A stretch of DNA of 64,000 nucleotides from Victivallales bacterium (GTDB taxonomy: Bacteria > Verrucomicrobiota > Lentisphaeria > Victivallales > GWF2-38-69). Under the pieces are notes generated by a model, which was not told the DNA's origin, ran no database searches, and saw only the letters and a list, made by a program, of their open reading frames with translations. The number at the start of each line of letters is the position of its first letter. The first letter of the stretch is position 1. Location: positions 30,767-94,766 of the forward strand of contig JAIPJT010000004.1 of NCBI GenBank assembly GCA_021733985.1, in the 5' to 3' direction. Shown piece by piece: positions 1 through 8,361 of the stretch. The translations under genes and the position numbers were made by a program.

Positions 1-1029
1 TAATTGTTTGTAGAGCTCTCTGATTCGGGTGCTTTCACGGATGATATTAATAGCTATATTTGCGTGATTATAAGCATAACCGTTTCCTACAATCATATCA
101 ATATCTTTGCCTACACCTTCAGCGCCCAGGGCTGCTTTAGTAAAAGATGTGGCCATGCTGAAAAAATATACAGTTCCTCTGTCCTTTGTCATGAGAATTG
201 AACCCATTTCTGTATTCTGTATGTTTACATTATTTATAACTACATCGCAGAGCTTTCCATTTGTTGCAGCCATAGCTTTTTCATAGCAGCTGATAGCGTC
301 AGTTGCGTCAAGCTTTATGACCTCGTCACATAGTTCCAAACTTTTCAGGAGTTTAAGGTTTTCATCTGAGTAGTCCATGCCTATGATTTTACCGTTGGGA
401 CCGGCGGCTTTTTTAGCGGCATAAGCGCAGAGAATGCCTGATTTTCCTGCAGCACCGATAATTGCAACTGTATTGTCTTTTTTGACAAGCCTTTCTGTCT
501 GGGCCGGTGCCCCGGCTACATCTAATACAGCCAAAGCAAGTGAAGGTGGAATATCATCAGGAAGCTTTGCATATATAGCTGATTCAAATAGTATTGCCTG
601 TCCTTTAATTACAACCTGGTCAATGTTCTTTTTTACTTCCACAATTTCATCTATTTTTAATGGAGTCAGTGACAAGGATACCAGGCTTGCAATTCTGTCT
701 CCCTCTTTGACTGAAACTTTAGATTTTATTTTATCTCCGATTGCATCTATATTCCCAATAAACATGCCGCCTGAACCGGTCACGGGATTTTTAAGTTTGC
801 CGTTTCTCTTTACTAAATCCAGGATGATTTCCTTGATTTTTTCACTATCCCCGCCTGCTTGTTCTTTTATCTGTGTAAAACTTGCAGAGTCCACATTTAA
901 AATATCAACATTGACACGTATTTCGTTGTCAAATAGCTCCATGTCATTTGAAATTTTTAAAGCTGGCTGAGGCAGTACTCTGGCCGGCTCGATTACTCTG
1001 TGGATTCCGTATGGGTTCCCTTGTTTCAT
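1..1029 (-). CDS. kdd: L-erythro-3,5-diaminohexanoate dehydrogenase, cut by left edge
   Basis: I translated the minus strand from the ATG at 1029; the frame stays open for 343 codons to the window edge. It begins MKQGNPYGIHRVIEP and continues with VLPQPALKISNDMELF, which matches my memory of Kdd proteins (about 345 residues), so only the last few residues should be missing. A Rossmann segment (VAIIGAAGKSGILCAYAA) lies in the middle. Kdd oxidatively deaminates 3,5-diaminohexanoate to 3-keto-5-aminohexanoate with NAD(P)+ in the cytosolic lysine fermentation pathway. It sits 22 bp downstream of kce, which uses its product, so the two are almost certainly cotranscribed. The next gene lies outside the window; kamD/kamE or kal would be expected there but cannot be seen. 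Confidence 0.9.
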   Translation of the reverse strand, partial: MKQGNPYGIHRVIEPARVLPQPALKISNDMELFDNEIRVNVDILNVDSASFTQIKEQAGGDSEKIKEIILDLVKRNGKLKNPVTGSGGMFIGNIDAIGDKIKSKVSVKEGDRIASLVSLSLTPLKIDEIVEVKKNIDQVVIKGQAILFESAIYAKLPDDIPPSLALAVLDVAGAPAQTERLVKKDNTVAIIGAAGKSGILCAYAAKKAAGPNGKIIGMDYSDENLKLLKSLELCDEVIKLDATDAISCYEKAMAATNGKLCDVVINNVNIQNTEMGSILMTKDRGTVYFFSMATSFTKAALGAEGVGKDIDMIVGNGYAYNHANIAINIIRESTRIRELYKQL

Positions 1030-1051
1030 GTTACCTGTTCCTTTGTTTGTT

Positions 1052-1870
1052 TTAATTTTTAAGTTTAAACATTTCTCTGACATCTGCGGGCGTTGCAACA
1101 GAATATCCTGCGGCTTTGGATATTTTTGCAGCTCGTTCTACAAGCTGAGCATTGCTTTCGGCTAAAATACCTTTATCGAAATATATATTGTCTTCAAAGC
1201 CTACGCGCATAAAACCGCCAAGAGCAAGAGCTCCGTAATGGGCTTCAAGTGCTGCTTTGCCGCCAATGCCTATTACTGTCCAGCAAGTGCTTTCCGGCAG
1301 TCTCCTTACAAAAAAGCCAAGAGTTTCGACATCATATTTTGCCGCACCAGGGACATTTAAAACAAAACTGTAATGGTAAGGCGGTTCTATGAGTCCTTCT
1401 TTAACAAGGAGATTTGCAGAATAAACATGGGACAAGTCAAAACATTCGAGAGTAGGTTTAACATTCTGTCTTTTCATTTCTTTAGCAAATTGCCGCATAA
1501 TAGGCAAAGTATTGACAATATATTCATTTCCGAAATTCACTGTTCCGCAGTCAAGAGATGCCATTTCTGGTTTCAGTGAAACAACTTCAAGTCTTTCCTC
1601 GGGTGACATACCTACACCGCCGCCGGTTGTGACTTCAATGACTATATCACATTTTTTTCTAATAAGTTCAACTGCTTTTTGGAAAATATTAATATCCATC
1701 GTTGCTCTGCCGTCTTTGTCTCTGACATGCAAGTGGCAGATAGAAGCTCCCTTAAGATATGAATTATAAGTACTTTCTGCTATTTCTTCGGGAGTAACAG
1801 GCAGGTTCGGATTATCTTTTTTGGATGTTTCGGCACCGCAGACAGCCACAGTAATGACCATTTTTTTCAT
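1052..1870 (-). CDS. kce: 3-keto-5-aminohexanoate cleavage enzyme
   Basis: This 272-residue protein belongs to the DUF849/BKACE family. It condenses acetyl-CoA with 3-keto-5-aminohexanoate to give acetoacetate and 3-aminobutyryl-CoA. The signature CHLHVRDKDGR places the two zinc-binding histidines at residues 46 and 48, the positions I recall for the characterised Cloacimonas enzyme. The start at 1870 is preceded by AGGAG at about 10 nt; Met4 is a weaker alternative. Its position between the CoA-transferase genes and kdd favours a true Kce over other BKACE activities, because both neighbours act on its substrate or product. Confidence 0.93.
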   Translation of the reverse strand: MKKMVITVAVCGAETSKKDNPNLPVTPEEIAESTYNSYLKGASICHLHVRDKDGRATMDINIFQKAVELIRKKCDIVIEVTTGGGVGMSPEERLEVVSLKPEMASLDCGTVNFGNEYIVNTLPIMRQFAKEMKRQNVKPTLECFDLSHVYSANLLVKEGLIEPPYHYSFVLNVPGAAKYDVETLGFFVRRLPESTCWTVIGIGGKAALEAHYGALALGGFMRVGFEDNIYFDKGILAESNAQLVERAAKISKAAGYSVATPADVREMFKLKN

Positions 1871-1905
1871 AGTTAAATTTCTCCTGTATTTTATGATTCC
1901 CGTTA

Positions 1906-2559
1906 TTATTTAATATCTATAGTTTTTATATCGTCAGGAACAAGAAATTCTGCATCTGTTGCTTTTTTGATATCATCTATTGTTGTATCCGGAGCGATTT
2001 CTTCTAAAACCATTCCTTTATTAGTTATCTTAAAAACACCCATTTCGGTTATAATGTCAGTAACTTTTCCTGCAGCTGTTAACGGCAGGGAACATTTTTT
2101 CATTATTTTAGGATTCCCTTTTTGAGTGTGCAGCATTGCGACTATAACTCTCTTTGCGCCGGAAACAAGGTCCATAGCCCCACCCATTCCGGGAACCATT
2201 TTGCCGGGTATTTTCCAATTGGCAATATCGCCGCTTTGGCTTACCTGTAATGCGCCGAGAATTGTGACATCTACATGTCCGCCGCGGATAATACCAAAAG
2301 AAGTAGCCGAATCGAAATACATTGCACCCGGGTTTGCAGTAACAGGCTGTCCTCCTGCATTTGTAAGCCTGAGATCTTCATTACCTTTTTCAGGAGCAGG
2401 TCCCAGTCCCATAATTCCGTTCTCTGACTGAAAAGTAATATCCTGGCCACTTTCTATATAATTTGCCACCATGGTAGGAAGGCCTATGCCGAGGTTAACT
2501 ACATTGCCGTCATTAAGCTCTTTTGCGGCTCGTTTAGCGATTAATACTTTAGGATTCAT
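1906..2559 (-). CDS. atoA: Acetoacetate/butyrate-type CoA-transferase, beta subunit
   Basis: A 217-residue beta subunit of a two-chain 3-oxoacid CoA-transferase. The SENGIMGLGP segment carries the catalytic Glu that forms the glutamyl-CoA thioester in this family. I chose the ATG at 2559: GGAGG lies about 11 nt upstream, and the start falls one base after the TAA of the alpha-subunit gene. An upstream TTG/ATG pair (2580/2577) would extend it by 7 codons and overlap the alpha gene. In lysine fermentation the enzyme would move CoA from butyryl-CoA to the acetoacetate released by Kce; the exact acid pair cannot be read from sequence. Confidence 0.9.
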   Translation of the reverse strand: MNPKVLIAKRAAKELNDGNVVNLGIGLPTMVANYIESGQDITFQSENGIMGLGPAPEKGNEDLRLTNAGGQPVTANPGAMYFDSATSFGIIRGGHVDVTILGALQVSQSGDIANWKIPGKMVPGMGGAMDLVSGAKRVIVAMLHTQKGNPKIMKKCSLPLTAAGKVTDIITEMGVFKITNKGMVLEEIAPDTTIDDIKKATDAEFLVPDDIKTIDIK

Positions 2560-2560
2560 A

Positions 2561-3241
2561 TTACAGTTTTCCTCCATCAACTATATAATCAACAAAGATA
2601 TGAGAAGTTACTACATTGTCGGGGTCAATCTCGCCGACTTCAACGATTTTTGCTGCTTCAACAATTACTCTGTCACAAGCCATTGCCATTAGCGGATTAA
2701 AGTTTCTTTCAGTTTTGCTGTAGCAGATATTGCCTTTTCTGTCTACAATAGCACCTTTTATCAGAGCGACATCTCCTCTCATAGGCTTTTCCAGGAGGTA
2801 GGTCTTTCTGTCAACAACAATTTTTTGCTTATCTTTTTCCACTTCTGTTTTTAGTCCTGTCGGTGTTAAAATACCTCCAAGCCCGAAACCAGCGGCTCTG
2901 ATTTGTTCGGCGAGTGTGCCTTGCGGAACTAAAGTTACTTTAGCTTCTCCGGTATTCATCTGTTTACCGGTTTCCTTATTTGTCCCAATGTGGGTTGATA
3001 TAAGATGTGAAATCTGTTTATTGACTATTAATTTGCCTATACCGGCTTTAATATTACCGATATCTTCTGCGAAGCCTGAGTCATTACATATTACTGTAAG
3101 ATTTTCAACTTTTTTATTACATAGTTCATCAATAAGCCTGTGCGGTGCACCGCAGGATAAAAAACCGCCTATCATTAGAGTGTCGCCTTCTCTTATGAGG
3201 TCGGCGGCGATTTCTGCTGTAATAATTTTACTTTTACTCAT
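2561..3241 (-). CDS. atoD: Acetoacetate/butyrate-type CoA-transferase, alpha subunit
   Basis: A 226-residue alpha subunit of the same CoA-transferase. The N-terminal MIGGFLSCGAPHRLIDEL region matches the glycine-rich CoA-binding segment of AtoD/CtfA/ScoA proteins. The ATG at 3241 has AGGAAA at good spacing, so I prefer it to the in-frame TTG at 3262. Its stop is one base before the beta-subunit start, suggesting translational coupling and equal amounts of the two chains. It follows the aminotransferase gene in the same transcription direction. Confidence 0.9.
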   Translation of the reverse strand: MSKSKIITAEIAADLIREGDTLMIGGFLSCGAPHRLIDELCNKKVENLTVICNDSGFAEDIGNIKAGIGKLIVNKQISHLISTHIGTNKETGKQMNTGEAKVTLVPQGTLAEQIRAAGFGLGGILTPTGLKTEVEKDKQKIVVDRKTYLLEKPMRGDVALIKGAIVDRKGNICYSKTERNFNPLMAMACDRVIVEAAKIVEVGEIDPDNVVTSHIFVDYIVDGGKL

Positions 3242-3307
3242 TTCTATTTCCTGTTTTAGCAAATATAAAATATTAAAAATGACGTTTCCTGTTAACCGAT
3301 TTAAACT

Positions 3308-4555
3308 TTAGCAGTATTTTTCTTCTAAAGCTTTAAAGGTTTCATCGATTGACTTTAAGGTGTATTTTAAGTCTTTATCTGTATGTCGATAACAAACATA
3401 CCAGTGGTGATAAGGCTGCAGGAATACATTTTTTCTAATCATTTCAGTATAGAATTCTTTCCTGATCGCTTTATATGATCCATCTTCATTCTTTGGAAAA
3501 GTGATAAAGAACATCGGCGGAATTCCTGTCAGATCTGCATCAATTTTACTTTCAACGAGAATTTTTTTAATGCCGTTCATCAAGTATTCGCCCTTTTTCC
3601 ATATTGTTTCAAGAATATCATTATTTTCGAGTAGTTCTATTGTTTTAAGAGCAGCAACATGGCTTATACTGTTGGGGAAGAATGTAGAAGATATGAATAC
3701 ATTTTTGACTGCTTCTTTCATGAATTCTTTTTTTCCGGCTACAGCTCCTATCGGGTAACCGTTAGCCATAGCTTTGCCGAAAACAGCCATATCAGGTGTT
3801 ACCCCGTAATATTTCTGTGCACCCCCAAGCGTGACTCTGAAACCGGTTCTTATCTCGTCAAAAATAACTACAGCGCCATACCTATGTGCAAGTTCCTTAA
3901 CACTTTCCAGATATCCGGGTTTGGGAGCTTCCATAGGTTTTGCAGTCGGATGCGCAAAAGGGGTGATAATAACCGCTGCTGTATTGTTCTCATGTTCTTT
4001 CAGTAAACTTTCGAGATTTTCAAGATCATTATAATGAAATTCGTGAATATCTTCATAAACTTTTTTAGGGACTCCGCCTTTTACTTCTACGCACCAGTTA
4101 TGCCACCCGTGATATCCGCATCTTAATACTTTTGTCTTCTGTGTATAGGATCGGGCTATTCTTATTGCGCTTGTTGTTGCATCTGAGCCGGTTGTTACAA
4201 AAAGGCTCATTTCTGCGCAGGGAATGTGTTCACGCATTTTTACAGCCAAATCATTCTGAAATTTCTGAGTTAAGGAAAAACAAAATCCTTTTTCTCTTAT
4301 TTGTTTAATAACGGCTTCATCGATTTCTTCTTCTCTGTATCCTAAAAGTATCGGGCCGTATGCACAAAGGTAATCAATATATTCATTACCGTCAATATCT
4401 TCTATTCTGCCGCCTTTAGCTTTGTCAAAATAAATAGGATATTCACCTTCTACAAAGTTATAAGGCCTTCTAATCCCGAGTACACCGCCGGGGATATTTT
4501 CTTTGCCTCTTTCGTATTCATTGAGTGAATTGGTGAGATTCAGCTTTTCTGTCAT
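3308..4555 (-). CDS. Class-III PLP aminotransferase (GSAM/beta-transaminase-like)
   Basis: A 415-residue fold-type I PLP enzyme of the class-III aminotransferase/glutamate-1-semialdehyde aminomutase group. Visible landmarks are TTGSDATTSAIRIAR (phosphate cup), GYHGWHNW, IFDEIRTGFR (Asp233 holding the pyridine nitrogen) and FGKAMANGYPIGA with the Schiff-base Lys261. It is the first gene of the minus-strand lysine cluster. Haem biosynthesis is an unlikely role there. A transaminase acting on a beta-amino acid of the pathway, for example 3-aminobutyrate or beta-lysine, is my inference: known beta-transaminases resemble GSAM. Another amino donor or acceptor remains possible. Confidence 0.82.
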   Translation of the reverse strand: MTEKLNLTNSLNEYERGKENIPGGVLGIRRPYNFVEGEYPIYFDKAKGGRIEDIDGNEYIDYLCAYGPILLGYREEEIDEAVIKQIREKGFCFSLTQKFQNDLAVKMREHIPCAEMSLFVTTGSDATTSAIRIARSYTQKTKVLRCGYHGWHNWCVEVKGGVPKKVYEDIHEFHYNDLENLESLLKEHENNTAAVIITPFAHPTAKPMEAPKPGYLESVKELAHRYGAVVIFDEIRTGFRVTLGGAQKYYGVTPDMAVFGKAMANGYPIGAVAGKKEFMKEAVKNVFISSTFFPNSISHVAALKTIELLENNDILETIWKKGEYLMNGIKKILVESKIDADLTGIPPMFFITFPKNEDGSYKAIRKEFYTEMIRKNVFLQPYHHWYVCYRHTDKDLKYTLKSIDETFKALEEKYC

Positions 4556-4763
4556 AATTAACTCCTAATGTTATTTTTTATCCAAAAACTGATATTTGTG
4601 AGCCTCTGAAAAATAATGATATCATTGTATATTTTCATTACAATAAAAAAAATAATTTACTATTGAAAATAAAAAAAATATATAACTAAAAGTCAAACAA
4701 ATAATTGACTTATAAATTAATTAATATTTATTTGAATAAAAAAGATAAATAAAGGAAGGTGAA
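4556..4763. promoter_or_regulatory. Divergent control region, lysine operon / XRE-PAS regulator
   Basis: A 208-bp AT-rich gap between two divergent genes. It holds the inverted repeat AAGTCAA-N8-TTGACTT (4690-4711), the palindrome AATGATATCATT (4615-4626) and ATTGTA-N9-TACAAT (4624-4644). The TTGACT inside the first repeat could be a -35 box for the regulator, but no well-spaced -10 follows. These symmetric sites are natural candidates for operators of the neighbouring helix-turn-helix protein. The symmetry is observed; the operator role is inferred. Confidence 0.4.
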
Positions 4764-6329
4764 ATGTTACTATACTATAAAAAATTAAGATCACTAAGAA
4801 AAGCCACAGGCTTACAGACCAAAGTGTTTTGTGAACGCATAGGTGTTTCAGTTTCAACTTTGTGGCACTGGGAGAAAGGCAGTAAAACGCCATCAGAGAA
4901 AAGAGTTAGAAAATTAGCGAAAGTTTTATGCGTATCGGTTGATGAAATATCGGATCTGACTCCTGAATACAAAAAATCAGATCAGGATCTGTCTGAGATA
5001 ATCAATATCTGGCGTGACAATTCGGGTTTGAGTATGAAGGAATCGGAAGCCGAGTTTAATATACTTATAAATAAATTAATTAGGCAGCATAAAAACCTGA
5101 TTCAGCATTCCTTAATAACAAAAGCAATACTTTCATCTATTAATTCAATTATATATATTAAAGACATCAATCAAAAATATTTAGTTGCCAATGATGCTTT
5201 TATTGAATTATTGGGATTGATTAATGGTTACAGGGTTGACGGAAAAACAGATTTTGATTTTTATAATAGTACAGAAGCTAAAGAGATTATTAATCAGGAC
5301 AATCAGGTTCTTTCTACTGGTAAGCCCATAACAAATTTAAACAGTTTTATGCCCGGTACAAAAAAGAAGAGACATGCATTAATTTCAAAGTTTCCAATTC
5401 TTGATTCAGAGAATAAAATTGTAGGACTTATTGGGACTTACAATGATATTACAGAAATGAAAAAGGCGGGAAGAGTAAGAGAGATACTTGAAATATATGT
5501 GGGGGCGATGACAGACTGCTTATCTGTTTTTTTCAGTCACAATTATAAGTACATATTTGTAAATAATGCTTATGCAGATATTTTCGGATATCCTGTAGAA
5601 AAATTTTATGAGGGTGGACTGATTGATTTTTTTGCTGAAAAATGTGTTCATCCTGATGACAGGGAACAAGAAAAAAAATATTTAAAGGAAAAAAACTGGC
5701 CTAAACAACGTATTTACAGGATTATTAAACCGAACGGTGATGTCAGGTGGCTGGAAGGAAGTGTGAACAGAAGAAAATATTTTGGTAAGGAATGCTGTAT
5801 TTCAGTTAACCGTGATATAACAGAAAGAGTTTACGAATCTGCCTTTAGCGACCTGTTCGGGCTTATACTGGAACATTCTGATGATGTCCTGTGGATTAGA
5901 GATAAAACAGAAAATGAAGGGTTGGTTTTTGTATCAGTTTCTGTCAGAAAACTTTATGGTCATTCAGAAGATATTTTTTACAAAGATTCATTTTTTTGGT
6001 TAAATAAATGTCTTTATTCAAAAGATAAAACTGTATGGTTATTAAACGAAGAAAACAGTTCTCTCCGGGACTATAAAAAGGAATACAGGATATATGATTC
6101 TAAACAGCAGCTTAAGTGGATAGAATTAACATGCTTCGAATACAAATTTTTAGGTAAAGAGTGTTATTGTTATCTTGAAAAAAATATTACTGATAAAAAG
6201 GCTGTGGAAAAGTCAAAGGAAAATGAAAGCCTAAGAAAGGTTGCGAAAAAACTAAGAAAAATGGATTTTAATACAGATTTAATTTCCGAGATAACAGAAT
6301 TAAGTAGAAAACAAATTGAAGTTTTATAG
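4764..6329 (+). CDS. XRE-family HTH regulator with three PAS domains
   Basis: A 521-residue protein, start preceded by GGAAGG. Residues 1-65 form a Cro/cI-type helix-turn-helix (KATGLQTKVFCERIGVSVST, then LWHWEKGSKTPSEKRVRKLA). Three PAS domains follow, at about 115-230 (IIYIKDINQKYLVAND), 235-355 (PDDREQEK, then RWLEGSVNRRKYFG and ITERV) and 357-475. The last 45 residues form a charged helix ending in LISEITELSRKQIE, which resembles the small C-terminal helical tail of transposase/PD-(D/E)XK proteins. There is no kinase or output domain besides the HTH, so it looks like a one-component ligand- or redox-sensing transcription factor. Its divergence from the lysine operon suggests it controls that operon, possibly sensing lysine or an intermediate; this is inference. 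Confidence 0.85.
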   Translation: MLLYYKKLRSLRKATGLQTKVFCERIGVSVSTLWHWEKGSKTPSEKRVRKLAKVLCVSVDEISDLTPEYKKSDQDLSEIINIWRDNSGLSMKESEAEFNILINKLIRQHKNLIQHSLITKAILSSINSIIYIKDINQKYLVANDAFIELLGLINGYRVDGKTDFDFYNSTEAKEIINQDNQVLSTGKPITNLNSFMPGTKKKRHALISKFPILDSENKIVGLIGTYNDITEMKKAGRVREILEIYVGAMTDCLSVFFSHNYKYIFVNNAYADIFGYPVEKFYEGGLIDFFAEKCVHPDDREQEKKYLKEKNWPKQRIYRIIKPNGDVRWLEGSVNRRKYFGKECCISVNRDITERVYESAFSDLFGLILEHSDDVLWIRDKTENEGLVFVSVSVRKLYGHSEDIFYKDSFFWLNKCLYSKDKTVWLLNEENSSLRDYKKEYRIYDSKQQLKWIELTCFEYKFLGKECYCYLEKNITDKKAVEKSKENESLRKVAKKLRKMDFNTDLISEITELSRKQIEVL

Positions 6330-6379
6330 TTTTATAAGTTTACCGAATAACTTTTTTATAAAGGGAATTTAAAATATCT

Positions 6380-6772
6380 ATGAATAATAATAAAAAATAT
6401 ATTTACAAAGAGGGGTTTAATTTTAATTTTGATAATTCCGCCTGTGAACATTGCGGAGGAAAATGCTGTTCCGGAGAGAGCGGTTATATCTGGATAACTC
6501 AGGCGGAAATAAAAAAAACAGCTGAATATTTAGATGTTAAATTAAATACTTTTTTTACAGAATATTTAAGATTTAAAAATGGTAGTTATACTATAAAAGA
6601 TATTAAGTACGGTGGTTATTATTCCTGCCTCTTTTTTGATAGAGAAGAAAATAAATGTCTAATATATCCGGTTAGACCTTTACAGTGTAGAACATACCCG
6701 TTCTGGGAAATGTATATGGGAGATTCTGAAGAATTATTTGATGATTGTCCAGGTGTAAAAAAGCTTCCATGA
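6380..6772 (+). CDS. YkgJ-family cysteine-cluster (Zn/Fe-S) protein
   Basis: A 130-residue protein of the YkgJ / UPF0153 type. The N-terminal CEHCGGKCCSG motif and the later CLFFD, CLIYPVRPLQCRTYPFW and DDCPG segments supply about eight Cys that bind a metal or Fe-S cluster in this family. Its biochemical role is not established. It starts 50 bp after the XRE-PAS gene and is followed by a strong terminator, so the two may form one transcript. No other partner is apparent. Confidence 0.85.
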   Translation: MNNNKKYIYKEGFNFNFDNSACEHCGGKCCSGESGYIWITQAEIKKTAEYLDVKLNTFFTEYLRFKNGSYTIKDIKYGGYYSCLFFDREENKCLIYPVRPLQCRTYPFWEMYMGDSEELFDDCPGVKKLP

Positions 6773-6797
6773 AACAGGGTGCATGCACCCTGTTTTT
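6772..6797 (+). terminator. Rho-independent terminator after the YkgJ-type gene
   Basis: A perfect 24-bp palindrome (6772-6795, core CAGGGTGCATGCACCCTG) runs into a T-rich tract (TTTTTG). It overlaps the TGA stop of the YkgJ-type gene, so transcription should end almost immediately after the coding region. Confidence 0.85.
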
Positions 6798-6830
6798 GTT
6801 TCAGAAAAGATTAAACTTCGCTGAACGAAG
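6798..6830 (-). repeat. Dispersed hairpin repeat, copy A
   Basis: Read on the minus strand this is CTTCGTTCAGCGAAG followed by TTTAATCTTTTCTGAAAC. The first half folds as a CTTCG/CGAAG hairpin. Close relatives occur at 25919-25950 and 59949-59981. All three lie directly downstream of coding regions. This copy fills the gap between the YkgJ-type terminator and the 3' end of kamA. Confidence 0.6.
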
Positions 6831-6841
6831 AACAGCATTAA

Positions 6842-8089
6842 CTATCTCCTGTTCAAATTCTGTATATTTTCCTCGAGCAGGGTTGCCACTCCTTCTGATG
6901 GAGTAAAAAATTTATATGTGTTTTTACAGATATTACATCTTCCGCAGTCTGAAGAGGTATCTGATGGCTGAGTATATACTGTTATTGTACCTTCATAGTT
7001 ACGCAGTATGAGTTTTTTATCAGATCTCGAAATTACATAGTTGGGCATTACCGGTATTTTACCACCTCCGCCTGGTGCATCTACAACGTAAGTCGGAACA
7101 GCCATTCCGGAAGTATGGCCTCTTAAATTTTCGATTATTTCAATACCTTTTCCTACGGAAGTTCTGAAATGACTTATTCCTGTAGATAGATCACATTGAT
7201 ATATATAGTACGGTTTTACTCTTATTTTCAAAAGTTCATGCATTAACTCTTTCATAATAAAAGGACAGTCGTTTACATCACGCAGCAGTACGGTTTGATT
7301 GCCCACAGGGACCCCGTTCTCAGTAAGTTTGTCGCAGGCGATTTTTGCTTCTTCTGTTATTTCGTCCGGATGATTAAAGTGAGTATTGAAGAAAATAGGC
7401 TGATATTTTTTTATAATATTTACAAGGTTGTCTGTTATTCTCTGCGGCATAACTACAGGAGTTCTGCTTCCAATTCTGATGATTTCGACATGATTAATAT
7501 TTCTTAAAGTTTCCAGAATATACTCAATCCTGCTATCCGGTAATGTTAAAGGATCACCTCCGGAAACAATTACATCCCTGATCTGCTTATTTTTTTTAAT
7601 ATAATTTACAGCATCCAAAAAACATTCCTTATTAAAACCGCTTTCATCACAACCTACAACTCTGCGGCGAGTACAGTGTCTGCAGTACATAGAGCATTTT
7701 CTTGTAACAAGGAGGAGAACTCTGTCAGGGTATCGATGAGTTAAACCTGGTACAGGTGAATCTATATCTTCATGGAGTGGGTCAGAAATATCCGAATCAT
7801 CTTTAATTAGTTCCTGTATTCTTGGGACAGCCTGTAATCTGATGGGGCATCTAATATAATTTTCATCGATGAGTGCGGCGTAATAGGGGGTAATTGCCAT
7901 TTTGAATTTTTTTAAACTTATGGCCAGCTGTTCTTTTTCCTTTTCATCAATTGTAATGATCTTTGAAAGAGACGAAATGTCTTTAATTGTGTTATTTAAC
8001 TGCCATTTCCAGTCATTCCAGTCTTCGTCTTTTACATCCTTAAATATCGGAATATGCTTGTGGAGTACTTTTCTGTAGATCTTCTTCAT
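6842..8089 (-). CDS. kamA: Lysine 2,3-aminomutase
   Basis: A 415-residue radical-SAM, PLP-dependent enzyme that converts L-lysine to L-beta-lysine, the first step of lysine fermentation. The radical-SAM cysteines are Cys132, Cys136 and Cys139 (KCSMYCRHC). DAPGGGGK carries the PLP lysine (Lys344) and Asp337; with Asp300 these are the lysine-binding residues of clostridial KamA shifted by seven. The C-terminal CGRCNIC segment fits the zinc-binding tail of KamA. The N-terminal WNDWKWQL motif is also typical. A GGGGGAG Shine-Dalgarno precedes the start. It is separated from the kdd/kce cluster by the regulator and has its own upstream region. EpmB-type beta-lysylation enzymes lack this N-terminus and tail, so catabolism is favoured. 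Confidence 0.95.
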   Translation of the reverse strand: MKKIYRKVLHKHIPIFKDVKDEDWNDWKWQLNNTIKDISSLSKIITIDEKEKEQLAISLKKFKMAITPYYAALIDENYIRCPIRLQAVPRIQELIKDDSDISDPLHEDIDSPVPGLTHRYPDRVLLLVTRKCSMYCRHCTRRRVVGCDESGFNKECFLDAVNYIKKNKQIRDVIVSGGDPLTLPDSRIEYILETLRNINHVEIIRIGSRTPVVMPQRITDNLVNIIKKYQPIFFNTHFNHPDEITEEAKIACDKLTENGVPVGNQTVLLRDVNDCPFIMKELMHELLKIRVKPYYIYQCDLSTGISHFRTSVGKGIEIIENLRGHTSGMAVPTYVVDAPGGGGKIPVMPNYVISRSDKKLILRNYEGTITVYTQPSDTSSDCGRCNICKNTYKFFTPSEGVATLLEENIQNLNRR

Positions 8090-8229
8090 GGTAATGTTTT
8101 CTCCCCCAAATTATTTTATTTAAAATGATAAAAACCCGAATAATATAGCTCGGTTCAGAAAATTAAACAGCCAAGAAGTAAAATAATATTTTATATTTTA
8201 TATTTTTCCAGTTTTTTTGTATGAATCGA

Positions 8230-8258
8230 TTGTTCTTTTTTTAATAGAGATTTATAAT
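8230..8258 (+). promoter_or_regulatory. Sigma70-type promoter of the ALDH-like/STAS/kinase operon
   Basis: TTGTTC at 8230-8235, a 17-bp spacer, then a perfect TATAAT at 8253-8258. Transcription would begin near 8265 and give a leader of about 97 nt before the ATG at 8362. The 272-bp gap also carries the divergent start of kamA, for which I found no equally clear promoter. Confidence 0.7.
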
Positions 8259-8361
8259 ATAAGCTGTAACAATTAATATGAATTGTAATTATTTAACAGT
8301 TAACTAATAGAGTTACTGTTCTTATTATGTTTAATTTACCATTATCGAAAGGGAAGTAACA

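Noticed and set aside
434..970. 178-codon plus-strand frame
   Set aside because: It lies fully antisense to kdd, which has clear family motifs; the frame has no Shine-Dalgarno or homology signal.
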